From an uncultured Eubacteriales bacterium (GTDB taxonomy: Bacteria; Bacillota; Clostridia; Oscillospirales; CAG-272), in NCBI GenBank assembly GCA_910586545.1, contig CAJUIQ010000038.1:1-13059 (forward strand): a stretch of DNA of 13,059 bases, in the 5' to 3' direction. Below the pieces are notes generated by a model. That model was not told the DNA's origin and did no database searches. It saw nothing but the letters and a program-made list of their open reading frames with translations. Within the stretch, counting starts at the first letter, position 1; every line of letters begins with the position of its first letter. Both the position numbers and the translations under genes were made by a program. This document shows positions 1-6,755 of this stretch, in pieces.

Positions 1-1008
1 GACATCGCCGCAATCGGTTTTTCCTATCCCTGCCGCCGCCGGATCCACCAGTGTTCGTACACCCAGACCGTATCCGTATCCTACCAACGCATTGCCGGCA
101 AAACTGGAAAGAGAGGCAGGGATCGTTGGCAAATGGTTTTTGCGCATCATGTCCACAGTACGAGGGGCTAAAATGCGCACATCCTCCCGCACCACACCGC
201 GGCCACACATCACATCCGTAAATTTCGCCATATCGGAAACTGTGGATACAAGCCCAGCGCCGCCGCTGTCATACGCTGGTCCAAAAATAAAGTCATTGTT
301 TTGGGACGGGGATTTCTGAATCGCATTTTTCTCATCGCTGAAATTATATAAAACAGCCATTTTCTGTCTTCGCTGTGCATCAGCGCCAAAGGTAGTTTGA
401 TCCATCCCGATTACATCAAAGATTGTCCGTTTTACATATGCGCCAAAGGGTTCTTCGGCAATCACTTCCACCAGAGCCGCCAATATATCGTGAGAAAATC
501 CGTAACACCAGGAAGCGCCAGGGTCAAAAAGTAGAGGCTCCGCCGCAATAGCACGGGCCATTTCTCTGGTAGGACACTGAGGCGCATATTTTTCTCGTGC
601 AGCGGCTAAAGCAGGCGCATGATAATTATAGTCCAAGCCTGACTGCATAGTAAATAGGTCCTGCACCGTCACATCCCTGACGGGCGCGCGCAGCCGCTGG
701 CTTCCATCCGCCGCAGTATCCCGCACCTGTACATCCGCCCACTCCGGTAGATATTTTTTTACAGGGTCGTTTAAGATAAACTTTCCCTGCTCCCATAGGG
801 TAAGCGCCGCCGCACAGGTAACCGGCTTGGTAGCCGAATACATATACATAAGAGCATTTTCCTGCATCTTTTCTCCGGTTTCCAGATTCGCATATCCGGC
901 TGCATACCGAAATACCGGGCGTCTTTTATAATATACAACGCAAGCGTTTCCCGGAATTCGCCAACCGCAAAGAAAATCCATAAAATCGCGCAGCTTTGAA
1001 AAGTCCAC
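1..1008 (-). CDS. Serine hydrolase, class C beta-lactamase-like (3' end cut by window)
   Basis: Partial: 336 codons from a GTG start and still open at base 1. The frame shows the SxxK nucleophile motif S58-A-T-K61, a Tyr motif around W167-C-Y169-G, and the family block SGGAGLVSTVSDMAKF (248-263). This is the arrangement of the beta-lactamase / DD-peptidase / esterase fold (EstB-like). The third motif (HxG or KTG type) would lie just past the edge and cannot be judged. There is no signal peptide, so a cytoplasmic esterase or peptidase is likelier than a secreted beta-lactamase; the substrate is unknown. The GTG start is chosen because AGGAG (minus strand, bases 1019-1023) lies 10 nt before it, whereas the next ATG (codon 10) has no binding site. 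It begins 23 bp after the 3D-domain gene in the same direction, so the two are probably co-transcribed. Confidence 0.88.
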   Translation of the reverse strand, partial: MDFSKLRDFMDFLCGWRIPGNACVVYYKRRPVFRYAAGYANLETGEKMQENALMYMYSATKPVTCAAALTLWEQGKFILNDPVKKYLPEWADVQVRDTAADGSQRLRAPVRDVTVQDLFTMQSGLDYNYHAPALAAAREKYAPQCPTREMARAIAAEPLLFDPGASWCYGFSHDILAALVEVIAEEPFGAYVKRTIFDVIGMDQTTFGADAQRRQKMAVLYNFSDEKNAIQKSPSQNNDFIFGPAYDSGGAGLVSTVSDMAKFTDVMCGRGVVREDVRILAPRTVDMMRKNHLPTIPASLSSFAGNALVGYGYGLGVRTLVDPAAAGIGKTDCGDV

Positions 1009-1031
1009 GGTGCTACCGCTCCTATCTTTTG

Positions 1032-2348
1032 TTAAAAAATGTATACCCGAACATTTCGCCGACCATATCCGGCAAAATTTGGATTATTGGATTCATAATA
1101 AATATCGATGAAGTTCCCTTTAATACCGCCGCCCGTGTCTGCCGCTGTCCGGAATCCCACTTCGGCGTAGCTTCCGGAAATGTAGCAAGTAGTTCCAAGC
1201 GGAATCACTTTAGGGTCTACAGCTATTACCTTTTCTGTAGCGGGAAGACCGGAAGCCGTTATTCCACCTCCGGTATATACTGTAGACCGGCAGTCGATAT
1301 AATAGGAATATGAATACGACTTGCCGCCCACCTGCAGTGTACCGCCAACGCCCCGGTATACAATGTTATCAGTAGGATTTTGACTGGTATATTCATTCGC
1401 CAGTACCCGCTCCACTTCTATACCGTTTACATAGGTCACCTGGTATTCTGCAGTCTGCGTACCATTTACACCTTTTTGATGCGTTTGGGTCGATCCCTTA
1501 GGTATAGTTTGTACATCTACATACTTTGTTTCATAAGGGATCGCGGTATTTACCGCTACGGTATCATATGTAACGGCATCTACGGAAACAGTCGTATCCG
1601 CTTGAATCATGGCTTCCATGCTGATATTGCTTCGCTGCGCATCGGTAAGCTCAAGTTCCAGCAGTTCAACAAGTGCCCCCACCGTTTTTCCATTGGAGGT
1701 ACATGTAAGGCTTTCTCTATCGTAAAAGGTAAACGTAACCGTAAATCTGTCCGCGCTTTTCTGCGACACAGATTCATCCGTTTTTTGCAGTACAGGCTCT
1801 GCCTGTGCCGTCTGCACCTCTGTCTCTGCTGCAGACTCTGCAACCGCTGCCCTTGCGCCAATTGCTGTGTCTATCGCCATCTCGTCCGTCTGTCCGGGAT
1901 TCATGATCAACACCGCAGAGATAATACCAGTACAAAGGCACAGCAGCACAACCGTTGCTACTACGGCGCGGGCCACTTTAAAAGATGCCTTTACAGCGCG
2001 TCTGCCAGTTCCCCGTGGGAATATAGAGGAAGCGTTCCTGGCAATTCTGTCGCTTTTCTGTTGGCATCCTCCCGCCTTCTGATAAATTCTAGGATTGTTT
2101 GTTTTTTTTGCGGCCGGATGCATAGACGCCGGAACCGGCGTTTGCATCTGTTGGGACCTTGCCGCCGGCTGTCTATATATTCTGCCGGAAGGAACTGCCC
2201 TTTTTATCGTTTCATTTTTGCCAGTACTTGCTGCATTGCTCTTTGACAAAAGTTCGGACATTGCGCTGTGCGCACTGTTTTTCTTTTTCAAATCGCTCAC
2301 CACCAAAATTTTTTCCCGCACCTGCGGGCGGCTTCTATATAAAATCAC
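1032..2348 (-). CDS. Membrane-anchored G5/3D-domain cell-wall protein (YabE-like)
   Basis: 438 aa. Domains in order: a long basic, Gln/Pro/Ala-rich N-terminus (1-125, e.g. KKKNSAHS, RPQVREK); one membrane segment (about 127-149); an acidic, Ala-rich linker; a DUF348-like repeat (about 202-260); a G5 domain (about 264-330, with VNTAIPYETKYVDVQTIPKG); and a C-terminal 3D domain (about 362-438). The three aspartates that name the 3D domain are D378 (AVDP), D404 (AADTGGG) and D415 (FIDIYY). The fold is shared with MltA/Rpf-type wall lytic enzymes, so a role in peptidoglycan turnover at the outer face of the membrane is inferred. Start is GTG with AAAGG 5 nt upstream. YabE-type proteins usually have a short cytoplasmic tail; this one is much longer. 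It heads an operon with the serine hydrolase. Confidence 0.9.
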   Translation of the reverse strand: MILYRSRPQVREKILVVSDLKKKNSAHSAMSELLSKSNAASTGKNETIKRAVPSGRIYRQPAARSQQMQTPVPASMHPAAKKTNNPRIYQKAGGCQQKSDRIARNASSIFPRGTGRRAVKASFKVARAVVATVVLLCLCTGIISAVLIMNPGQTDEMAIDTAIGARAAVAESAAETEVQTAQAEPVLQKTDESVSQKSADRFTVTFTFYDRESLTCTSNGKTVGALVELLELELTDAQRSNISMEAMIQADTTVSVDAVTYDTVAVNTAIPYETKYVDVQTIPKGSTQTHQKGVNGTQTAEYQVTYVNGIEVERVLANEYTSQNPTDNIVYRGVGGTLQVGGKSYSYSYYIDCRSTVYTGGGITASGLPATEKVIAVDPKVIPLGTTCYISGSYAEVGFRTAADTGGGIKGNFIDIYYESNNPNFAGYGRRNVRVYIF

Positions 2349-2402
2349 AAAAACCTTTCATATTTTCAGCCAATTTTCTAAAGAAATGTTTTTCTTTTTG
2401 TA

Positions 2403-2431
2403 TGTACAAACAGTGCAAAATATTGTATAAT
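2403..2431 (+). promoter_or_regulatory. Candidate promoter for the HAD phosphatase gene
   Basis: TGTACA (2403-2408), 17 nt, TATAAT (2426-2431). The -10 is perfect and the -35 matches four of six. It lies inside the leader of the divergent operon and would give a leader of about 215 nt. A closer but poorer alternative is TTAACA (2605-2610) with TATAAC 15 nt on. The rest of the 307-bp gap 2349-2655 is AT-rich; no other feature is seen in it. Confidence 0.35.
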
Positions 2432-2506
2432 ATTTGTGAAATGATAGTATTTTTTCATTTTAAATTTTTATCGCAATATGTTGCCGTGCATGAACATACG
2501 AGTAAC

Positions 2507-2535
2507 AGTATAACACATTTGTCCCCAAATTGCAA
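2507..2535 (-). promoter_or_regulatory. Promoter for the 3D-protein operon
   Basis: Read on the minus strand: TTGCAA (2535-2530), a 17-nt spacer, then TATACT (2512-2507), with TGT just before the -10 giving an extended -10. Transcription would begin near 2500, leaving an untranslated leader of about 150 nt before the GTG at 2348. No clear regulatory fold was recognised in that leader. Confidence 0.6.
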
Positions 2536-2655
2536 GGGAATTTTATGGCAGGCACATGCATCTCCGTTTAAATGTCACGCTGTCGTCTGTTCAAATATAG
2601 TATTTTAACATTGTATTTATACATATATAACGCATTGGAAAGGTCTGGATTACAT

Positions 2656-3462
2656 ATGATTTCTTTACAACCCCTGCATGATAAAGAAGCGTTTATTATC
2701 GATATGGACGGAGTGATTTATCATGGGAACACGCTTCTCCCTGGTGTACTCGATTTTATCGATTGGATGCGGCGGGAAAACAAAAAATTTCTCTTTCTTA
2801 CCAACTCCAGCGAGCGCTCTCCCAGAGAACTGTCTACCAAGCTTTTGCGTATGGGACTGGATATTCCGGAAAATCAGTTTTATACAAGCGCGCTTGCCAC
2901 AGCATCTTTTTTGAAAACGCAGTGTCCCGGCGGCAGCGCCTATGTAATCGGCGAACCAGGTCTGGTCAACGCGCTGTATGAAGCGGGATTCAGTATGAAC
3001 GACTATAACCCCGATTATGTAGTATTTGGCGAAACACGATCTATTAATTACGAAAAAATCGAACATGCAGTAAAGCTTGTCCAAAATGGTGCAAAACTTA
3101 TTGGTACTAATTCCGACCTTACCGGCCCCACAAACGCCGGCCGCATTATGCCTGCCTGCCGAGCGCTTATTTCTCCTATTACCCTTACTACAGGAGTCGA
3201 AGCCTATTATATTGGCAAGCCTAATCCGTTGATCATGCGTCATGCTTTAAAGCACTTGAACGTACATAGAGAAAACGCCGCCATCATAGGCGACCGGATG
3301 GATACGGATATCGTAGCCGGTATCGAAAGCGAGCTGGATACTGTACTAGTCCTCTCCGGCGTAACAGACTTGAAAACAATGAAGCTATTTCCTTATCGGC
3401 CTGCTTATATTATGACCGGTGTAGGCGATATACCCAAAGACGAAATCGAACGCATCCGCTGA
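2656..3462 (+). CDS. HAD-IIA family phosphatase (NagD-like)
   Basis: 268 aa, the usual length for subclass IIA HAD hydrolases. Motif I is D16-M-D18-G (nucleophile and acid/base), motif II is the TNSS block at 49-52, motif III lysine is K188 in GKPNP, and motif IV is G212-DRMDTD-218, the full Mg2+-dependent phosphatase set. The C2-type cap between motifs II and III places it with NagD, AraL and p-nitrophenyl phosphatases, which remove phosphate from sugar phosphates or other small metabolites; the real substrate is not readable. ATG 2656 is preferred to the in-frame ATG at 2572 because HAD-IIA proteins begin a few residues before motif I and because GGAAAGG (2637-2643) lies 12 nt upstream. It appears to be a single-gene transcript, closed by the hairpin at 3487-3524. 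Confidence 0.92.
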   Translation: MISLQPLHDKEAFIIDMDGVIYHGNTLLPGVLDFIDWMRRENKKFLFLTNSSERSPRELSTKLLRMGLDIPENQFYTSALATASFLKTQCPGGSAYVIGEPGLVNALYEAGFSMNDYNPDYVVFGETRSINYEKIEHAVKLVQNGAKLIGTNSDLTGPTNAGRIMPACRALISPITLTTGVEAYYIGKPNPLIMRHALKHLNVHRENAAIIGDRMDTDIVAGIESELDTVLVLSGVTDLKTMKLFPYRPAYIMTGVGDIPKDEIERIR

Positions 3463-3486
3463 TTTTCAATTGCTGTTCTCATATGT

Positions 3487-3524
3487 ATACAATAAAGCAC
3501 CGCTTCGTCGGTGCTTTATTGTAT
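3487..3524 (+). terminator. Intrinsic terminator after the HAD phosphatase
   Basis: A 16-bp perfect stem (3487-3502 with 3509-3524) closes a 6-nt loop (CTTCGT). The 3' arm is T-rich (GCTTTATTGTA) but no long T run follows. Its position 25 nt after the stop codon supports a terminator. Confidence 0.8.
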
Positions 3525-3610
3525 CTGTAAATCCTATAGATTAACATTTGTGCAAACCGCACATCAAAACCATTTTTTTCTTTAAAATGTCGTAAATATT
3601 GCATTCATTC

Positions 3611-3639
3611 ATACGGAGTTCATTTTATTTCCGTATAAT
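3611..3639 (+). promoter_or_regulatory. Promoter -10 with overlapping dyad, citrate synthase operon
   Basis: A consensus TATAAT at 3634-3639 lies 34 nt before the citrate synthase start. No good -35 is found at 16-18 nt. A 7-bp inverted repeat, ATACGGA (3611-3617) and TCCGTAT (3630-3636) separated by 12 nt, spans the -35 position and enters the -10, where a dimeric regulator would sit. The poor -35 would fit a promoter that needs an activator, but that is inference. The remainder of 3525-3610 shows nothing. Confidence 0.5.
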
Positions 3640-3673
3640 ATATTTATAATAAATGCAGAAAGGATTCTAATTC

Positions 3674-5038
3674 ATGAATACAAATCCTTATTCGGTCATC
3701 ACACCGTACATCACCGAGCTTTCCGATAAGAGCTGCGCCGCTAACGGAATCAAACCGGAAATGTATACGGAATACAATGTAAAGCGTGGGCTTAGAGATC
3801 TTCAGGGCAAAGGTGTGCTTACTGGACTGACAGAAATATCCGAAGTGGTTTCCAGCAAAATGATCGACGGCGAAAGTGTCCCTGTGCCAGGCGAATTGTA
3901 TTATAGAGGCATCAACGTCAAGGATTTTGTCGCAGGCTTTCAAAACGAAAATCGCTTTGGATTTGAAGAATGCGTATATTTATTGCTGTTTGGAGCGCTG
4001 CCCTCAAAAGAAGAATTGAACAAATTCAGCACGCAGTTGGCCGCATACCGCAGTCTCCCCACCAGCTTTGTACGAGATATTATTTTAAAAGCGCCCAGCC
4101 GGGATATGATGAATACCCTTGCACGCAGCGTGCTGACATTATACGCCTACGACGACAATGCAGACGATATTTCTCTGCCCAATGTTCTGCGGCAGTGCCT
4201 GCAATTGATCGCCCTGTTTCCAATGCTGTCTGTATATGGATACCAGTCCTATTCCCACTATCATGATAAGCAAAGTCTCTTTATCCATGCGCCTAAAGAA
4301 GAGTTATCCGCCGCAGAGAACCTTCTGCATATTTTGCGTCCGGACGGCGCCTTCACGGAAATCGAAGCGCGCACGCTGGATCTGGCTATGGTGCTTCATG
4401 CAGAACACGGCGGCGGCAACAACTCCACTTTTACCACACATGTAGTAACCTCTTCCGGCACGGATACATACTCCACTGTAGCAGCCTCCCTTGGCTCCTT
4501 AAAGGGTCCCCGACACGGTGGAGCCAACATCAAAGTGGTACATATGTTTGACGATATGAAAAAGAATATTCCCGACAGAAGCGACGCTTCTATTCGAGAT
4601 TACTTGTACAAGGTTCTGCGCAAAGAAGCCTTTGACAAAAGCGGCCTGATTTATGGAATTGGACACGCTGTATATTCCCTGTCCGACCCTAGGGCTGATA
4701 TTTTGAAAACCTTCGCCAAAAAGCTTTCCTTTGAAAAAGGAATGGAAGAAGATTACGATTTGTATAAGCGTGCAGCAATCAATGCTTCCGAATTGATTGC
4801 AGAAACTAGAAAAATCTATAAAGGCGTCAGCCCCAACGTAGATTTTTACAGCGGTATGATCTATCGGATGCTGGGACTGCCGGAAGAACTATACACGCCT
4901 ATCTTTGCCGTATCCCGGATCGCCGGATGGAGCGCACACCGGTTGGAAGAACTGCAGAACGCCGGAAAAATCATTCGCCCTGCATACAAATGTGTGCGTG
5001 AACATCAACCTTACATTCCTATGGCAGATCGAAAATAA
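3674..5038 (+). CDS. Citrate synthase (citrate/2-methylcitrate synthase family)
   Basis: 454 aa. It condenses acetyl-CoA with oxaloacetate to citrate (cytoplasm). The three catalytic residues are visible: H245 in LHAEHGGGNNST, H331 in GIGHAVYS, and D390 in VDFYSGMIY. The family glycine-rich block LKGPRHGGAN (276-285) and the late block AGWSAHRLEE (417-426) are also present. It is longer than the short bacterial type (about 370 aa), with extra N-terminal residues before YYRGI. A 2-methylcitrate synthase role is possible but no prp genes are nearby. In anaerobes citrate synthase mostly feeds 2-oxoglutarate and glutamate synthesis. ATG start with AGAAAGGA (3657-3664) 9 nt upstream. The TIM-barrel gene follows after 19 bp, so the two are very likely co-transcribed. 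Confidence 0.96.
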   Translation: MNTNPYSVITPYITELSDKSCAANGIKPEMYTEYNVKRGLRDLQGKGVLTGLTEISEVVSSKMIDGESVPVPGELYYRGINVKDFVAGFQNENRFGFEECVYLLLFGALPSKEELNKFSTQLAAYRSLPTSFVRDIILKAPSRDMMNTLARSVLTLYAYDDNADDISLPNVLRQCLQLIALFPMLSVYGYQSYSHYHDKQSLFIHAPKEELSAAENLLHILRPDGAFTEIEARTLDLAMVLHAEHGGGNNSTFTTHVVTSSGTDTYSTVAASLGSLKGPRHGGANIKVVHMFDDMKKNIPDRSDASIRDYLYKVLRKEAFDKSGLIYGIGHAVYSLSDPRADILKTFAKKLSFEKGMEEDYDLYKRAAINASELIAETRKIYKGVSPNVDFYSGMIYRMLGLPEELYTPIFAVSRIAGWSAHRLEELQNAGKIIRPAYKCVREHQPYIPMADRK

Positions 5039-5057
5039 AAAATGGAGCGTTGATCCA

Positions 5058-5951
5058 ATGAAACAAACGCCGTTTCCCAGAACCCAAGTAGGCGGTATAT
5101 CCGTCTCTCGGTTTATTATCGGTTCCAACTGGATGGCTGGTTACAGTCATCGCAGCGACGCAGCCGACCAAATGATTAAAGAGCATCACTGTGCGCCACA
5201 AACAATGTATCCCATGTTCGATACCTTCATGGAACATGGAATCGATACTGTGATGGCCCCTTTCGGTATGCTGCCGCACATATATCAAGCCGTTATGGAT
5301 ACCAGTGAGCGCTGGGGTAAGGAAATGATCCTGATAGACACCCCGGTAATCAACGTGGACAATACAAAAGAAGGGCGCAAAGAAGCGGAAGCAACCATTC
5401 GGGAATGTGCCCGCCGCGGTGCAAAAATATGTCTCATTCACCATTACTCTGCTGAGCAGCTTGTGGATAAAAATAAACGGTGTATGCACCGACTAGATGA
5501 TTATACAAAAATGATCCGAGACGCGGGCATGGAACCTGGCCTGTCTGCGCATATGCCGGAGCTGGTCGTTTACAGCGACGAAAACGGATATGATGTGGAA
5601 ACCTATATCCAAATTTATAACTGCATGGGCTTTCTTATGCAGGTGGAAATTGAATCTGTAAATGCTATTATTCAAAATGCAAAAAAGCCTGTCATGGTGA
5701 TCAAGGCTATGGCCGCTGGCAGAACCACTCCTTTTGTAGGACTAAACTTCGCATGGGCTACCATACGCGATTGCGACATGATTACTGTTGGATGCTTTAA
5801 CGAACGGGAAGCGGCGGAAGATATCGAAATTTCTCGCGCCGCCTTAGAGAGACGGGGCGTCAATCTTGCAAAACGAAACAGTCCTGCAAAAAATCAGACA
5901 GTTTTAGCCGCAGCAGGGCGAAATTCGTCGGATTCTGCAAAGCAAGAATAG
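5058..5951 (+). CDS. TIM-barrel protein of unknown function, co-transcribed with citrate synthase
   Basis: 297 aa. Family not recognised. Alternating hydrophobic strands and helices fit an eight-strand barrel: VSRFIIGSNWM (16-26), IDTVMAPFG (62-70), EMILIDTPVI (89-98), KICLIHHY (123-130), GMEPGLSAHMP (157-167), GFLMQVEIES (191-200), PVMVIKAMAAGR (211-222) and CDMITVGCFNE (239-249). The last two resemble strands 7 and 8 of aldo/keto reductases, but the Tyr-Lys-His-Asp tetrad is not evident, so that label is not used. Polar residues at strand ends (H128-H129, H165, K216) could form an active site. No signal peptide. ATG with GGAG (5044-5047) 10 nt upstream, 19 bp after citrate synthase. The last 25 residues look disordered. 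An open frame reaches back to 4905 within citrate synthase, but no start there has support. Confidence 0.8.
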   Translation: MKQTPFPRTQVGGISVSRFIIGSNWMAGYSHRSDAADQMIKEHHCAPQTMYPMFDTFMEHGIDTVMAPFGMLPHIYQAVMDTSERWGKEMILIDTPVINVDNTKEGRKEAEATIRECARRGAKICLIHHYSAEQLVDKNKRCMHRLDDYTKMIRDAGMEPGLSAHMPELVVYSDENGYDVETYIQIYNCMGFLMQVEIESVNAIIQNAKKPVMVIKAMAAGRTTPFVGLNFAWATIRDCDMITVGCFNEREAAEDIEISRAALERRGVNLAKRNSPAKNQTVLAAAGRNSSDSAKQE

Positions 5952-5982
5952 CAGCCCCCTATTTTCAGCATACTATATACTA

Positions 5983-6010
5983 TTGACACAAAACTTGCCA
6001 GGCATATTTT
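5983..6010 (+). promoter_or_regulatory. Promoter of the Cys-rich protein gene
   Basis: TTGACA (5983-5988), 16 nt, TATTTT (6005-6010). A perfect -35 and reasonable -10 place the start of transcription near 6017, about 20 nt before the start codon. Confidence 0.6.
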
Positions 6011-6025
6011 CGTATAGCCCTGGCA
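5996..6025. promoter_or_regulatory. Inverted repeat over the -10/+1 region (possible operator)
   Basis: Perfect 7-bp arms TGCCAGG (5996-6002) and CCTGGCA (6019-6025) flank the -10 box at 6005-6010 and end just before the AGGAGG at 6027-6032. The position suits a repressor operator. A weak terminator of the upstream operon is the alternative, but there is no T run after it. Confidence 0.45.
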
Positions 6026-6026
6026 C

Positions 6027-6032
6027 AGGAGG
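6027..6032 (+). promoter_or_regulatory. Ribosome binding site that decides between two ATGs
   Basis: A perfect AGGAGG lies 2 nt before the ATG at 6035 and 5 nt before the ATG at 6038. The second spacing is within the normal range, so 6038 is taken as the start. Confidence 0.7.
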
Positions 6033-6037
6033 CAATG

Positions 6038-6682
6038 ATGGTTTTAAATGAAAAAGGGACTACGGTAACATACCGCTGTCCTGAATGTGGGACATGGGTA
6101 ACCAGCCTAGTTGGAGTGTTTTCCCTTACTGCCGATATGCTGCGGCTAAAATGTCCCTGCGGGGGAAGTGAAATGACGCTGCTGAATGGAAAAGACAAAA
6201 AAGTGCGGCTGACTGTTCCCTGTTTTCTCTGCCCGCAGCCCCACAGCTTTGCTTTATCCACCCAGCTTTTCTTTGACAAAGATTTGTTTGCGCTGCCCTG
6301 CGCTTACTCGGGGATTGATATCTGCTTTCTCGGAAAGGAGCAGGCAGTAAACGAAGCGACGAAACAATCAGACCAAGAACTGGAAGAACTTCTTGGAGAA
6401 GCAGGGTACGCTGAATTTACTGCCGCTAGAGAAAAGTCGGATACAGAAATTTTTTCAGATCTGCAAATTTTGGATATTATCCATTTTGTAGTGCGTGACC
6501 TGCAGGAGGCAGGTGAAATTTCCTGTAAATGCGAGGGCGGCACCAGTGATTATACAGTAGAAGTCACGCATGACGGCGTACGAGTACAATGTAAGAAATG
6601 CGGAGCCAGTACGATTATTCCAGTGACTAGTACTTTGTCAGCTAACGCATTTCTCCACTGTGAGCACTTAGAATTGGTATAA
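6038..6682 (+). CDS. Cys-rich, probably zinc-binding protein of unknown function
   Basis: 214 aa from the second of two adjacent ATGs. Family not recognised. Cysteines come in pairs: CPEC (14-17), CPC (39-41), CFLC (62-65), then C88, C96, and near the end CKC (163-165), CKKC (185-188) and C208. This suggests an N-terminal zinc-ribbon-like module (1-70) and a C-terminal one (160-214), joined by an acidic helical segment (about 100-160, rich in E/D/Q). The pattern resembles Zn-ribbon proteins that bind nucleic acid or other proteins, but no catalytic motif is visible. No signal peptide or membrane segment, so cytoplasmic. It has its own promoter and a dyad at 5996-6025, so expression is probably regulated. 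A hairpin follows 11 nt after the stop. Confidence 0.8.
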   Translation: MVLNEKGTTVTYRCPECGTWVTSLVGVFSLTADMLRLKCPCGGSEMTLLNGKDKKVRLTVPCFLCPQPHSFALSTQLFFDKDLFALPCAYSGIDICFLGKEQAVNEATKQSDQELEELLGEAGYAEFTAAREKSDTEIFSDLQILDIIHFVVRDLQEAGEISCKCEGGTSDYTVEVTHDGVRVQCKKCGASTIIPVTSTLSANAFLHCEHLELV

Positions 6683-6683
6683 A
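6675..6683 (+). promoter_or_regulatory. Possible extended -10 promoter for the phosphoesterase gene
   Basis: TGG followed by TATAAA (6678-6683) overlaps the stop codon of the Cys-rich gene. No -35 match is seen 16-18 nt upstream. If active, its transcript would carry the hairpin 6694-6727 in its leader. Confidence 0.25.
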
Positions 6684-6693
6684 TTTCAGAAAT

Positions 6694-6727
6694 AAATCCA
6701 TCCGAGCAACCCTGCCCGGATGGATTT
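6694..6727 (+). terminator. Intrinsic terminator or attenuator between the Cys-rich gene and the phosphoesterase
   Basis: An 11-bp perfect stem AAATCCATCCG (6694-6704) / CGGATGGATTT (6717-6727) with a 12-nt loop, followed by an interrupted T tract (GTCTTGT). It ends only 7 nt before the AAAGGAG at 6735, leaving no room for a separate promoter behind it. Confidence 0.65.
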
Positions 6728-6755
6728 GTCTTGTAAAGGAGTATAGGAGTTTATT

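Noticed and set aside
1380..2246. Long plus-strand open frame (288 codons) opposite the 3D-domain gene
   Set aside because: Its protein is rich in Cys, Arg, Tyr and His without domain logic, and it is the reverse complement of a well-supported G5/3D coding frame.
2572..2655. N-terminal extension of the HAD phosphatase to the ATG at 2572
   Set aside because: The extra 28 residues are not part of the HAD-IIA fold, and no binding site precedes 2572; GGAAAGG precedes 2656.
2665..3243. Minus-strand open frame (192 codons) opposite the HAD phosphatase
   Set aside because: It lies fully inside a gene with all four HAD motifs; no ribosome binding site or recognisable domain.
4905..5057. N-terminal extension of the TIM-barrel protein into citrate synthase
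   Set aside because: The segment is citrate synthase read in another frame; ATG 5058 has a GGAG at good distance.
5058..5951. Aldo/keto reductase label for the barrel protein
   Set aside because: The C-terminal strands look similar, but the Asp-Tyr-Lys-His catalytic set could not be found.
5672..6279. Minus-strand open frames under the barrel gene and the Cys-rich gene
   Set aside because: Shadow frames of coding sequence with no domain features and no start signals.
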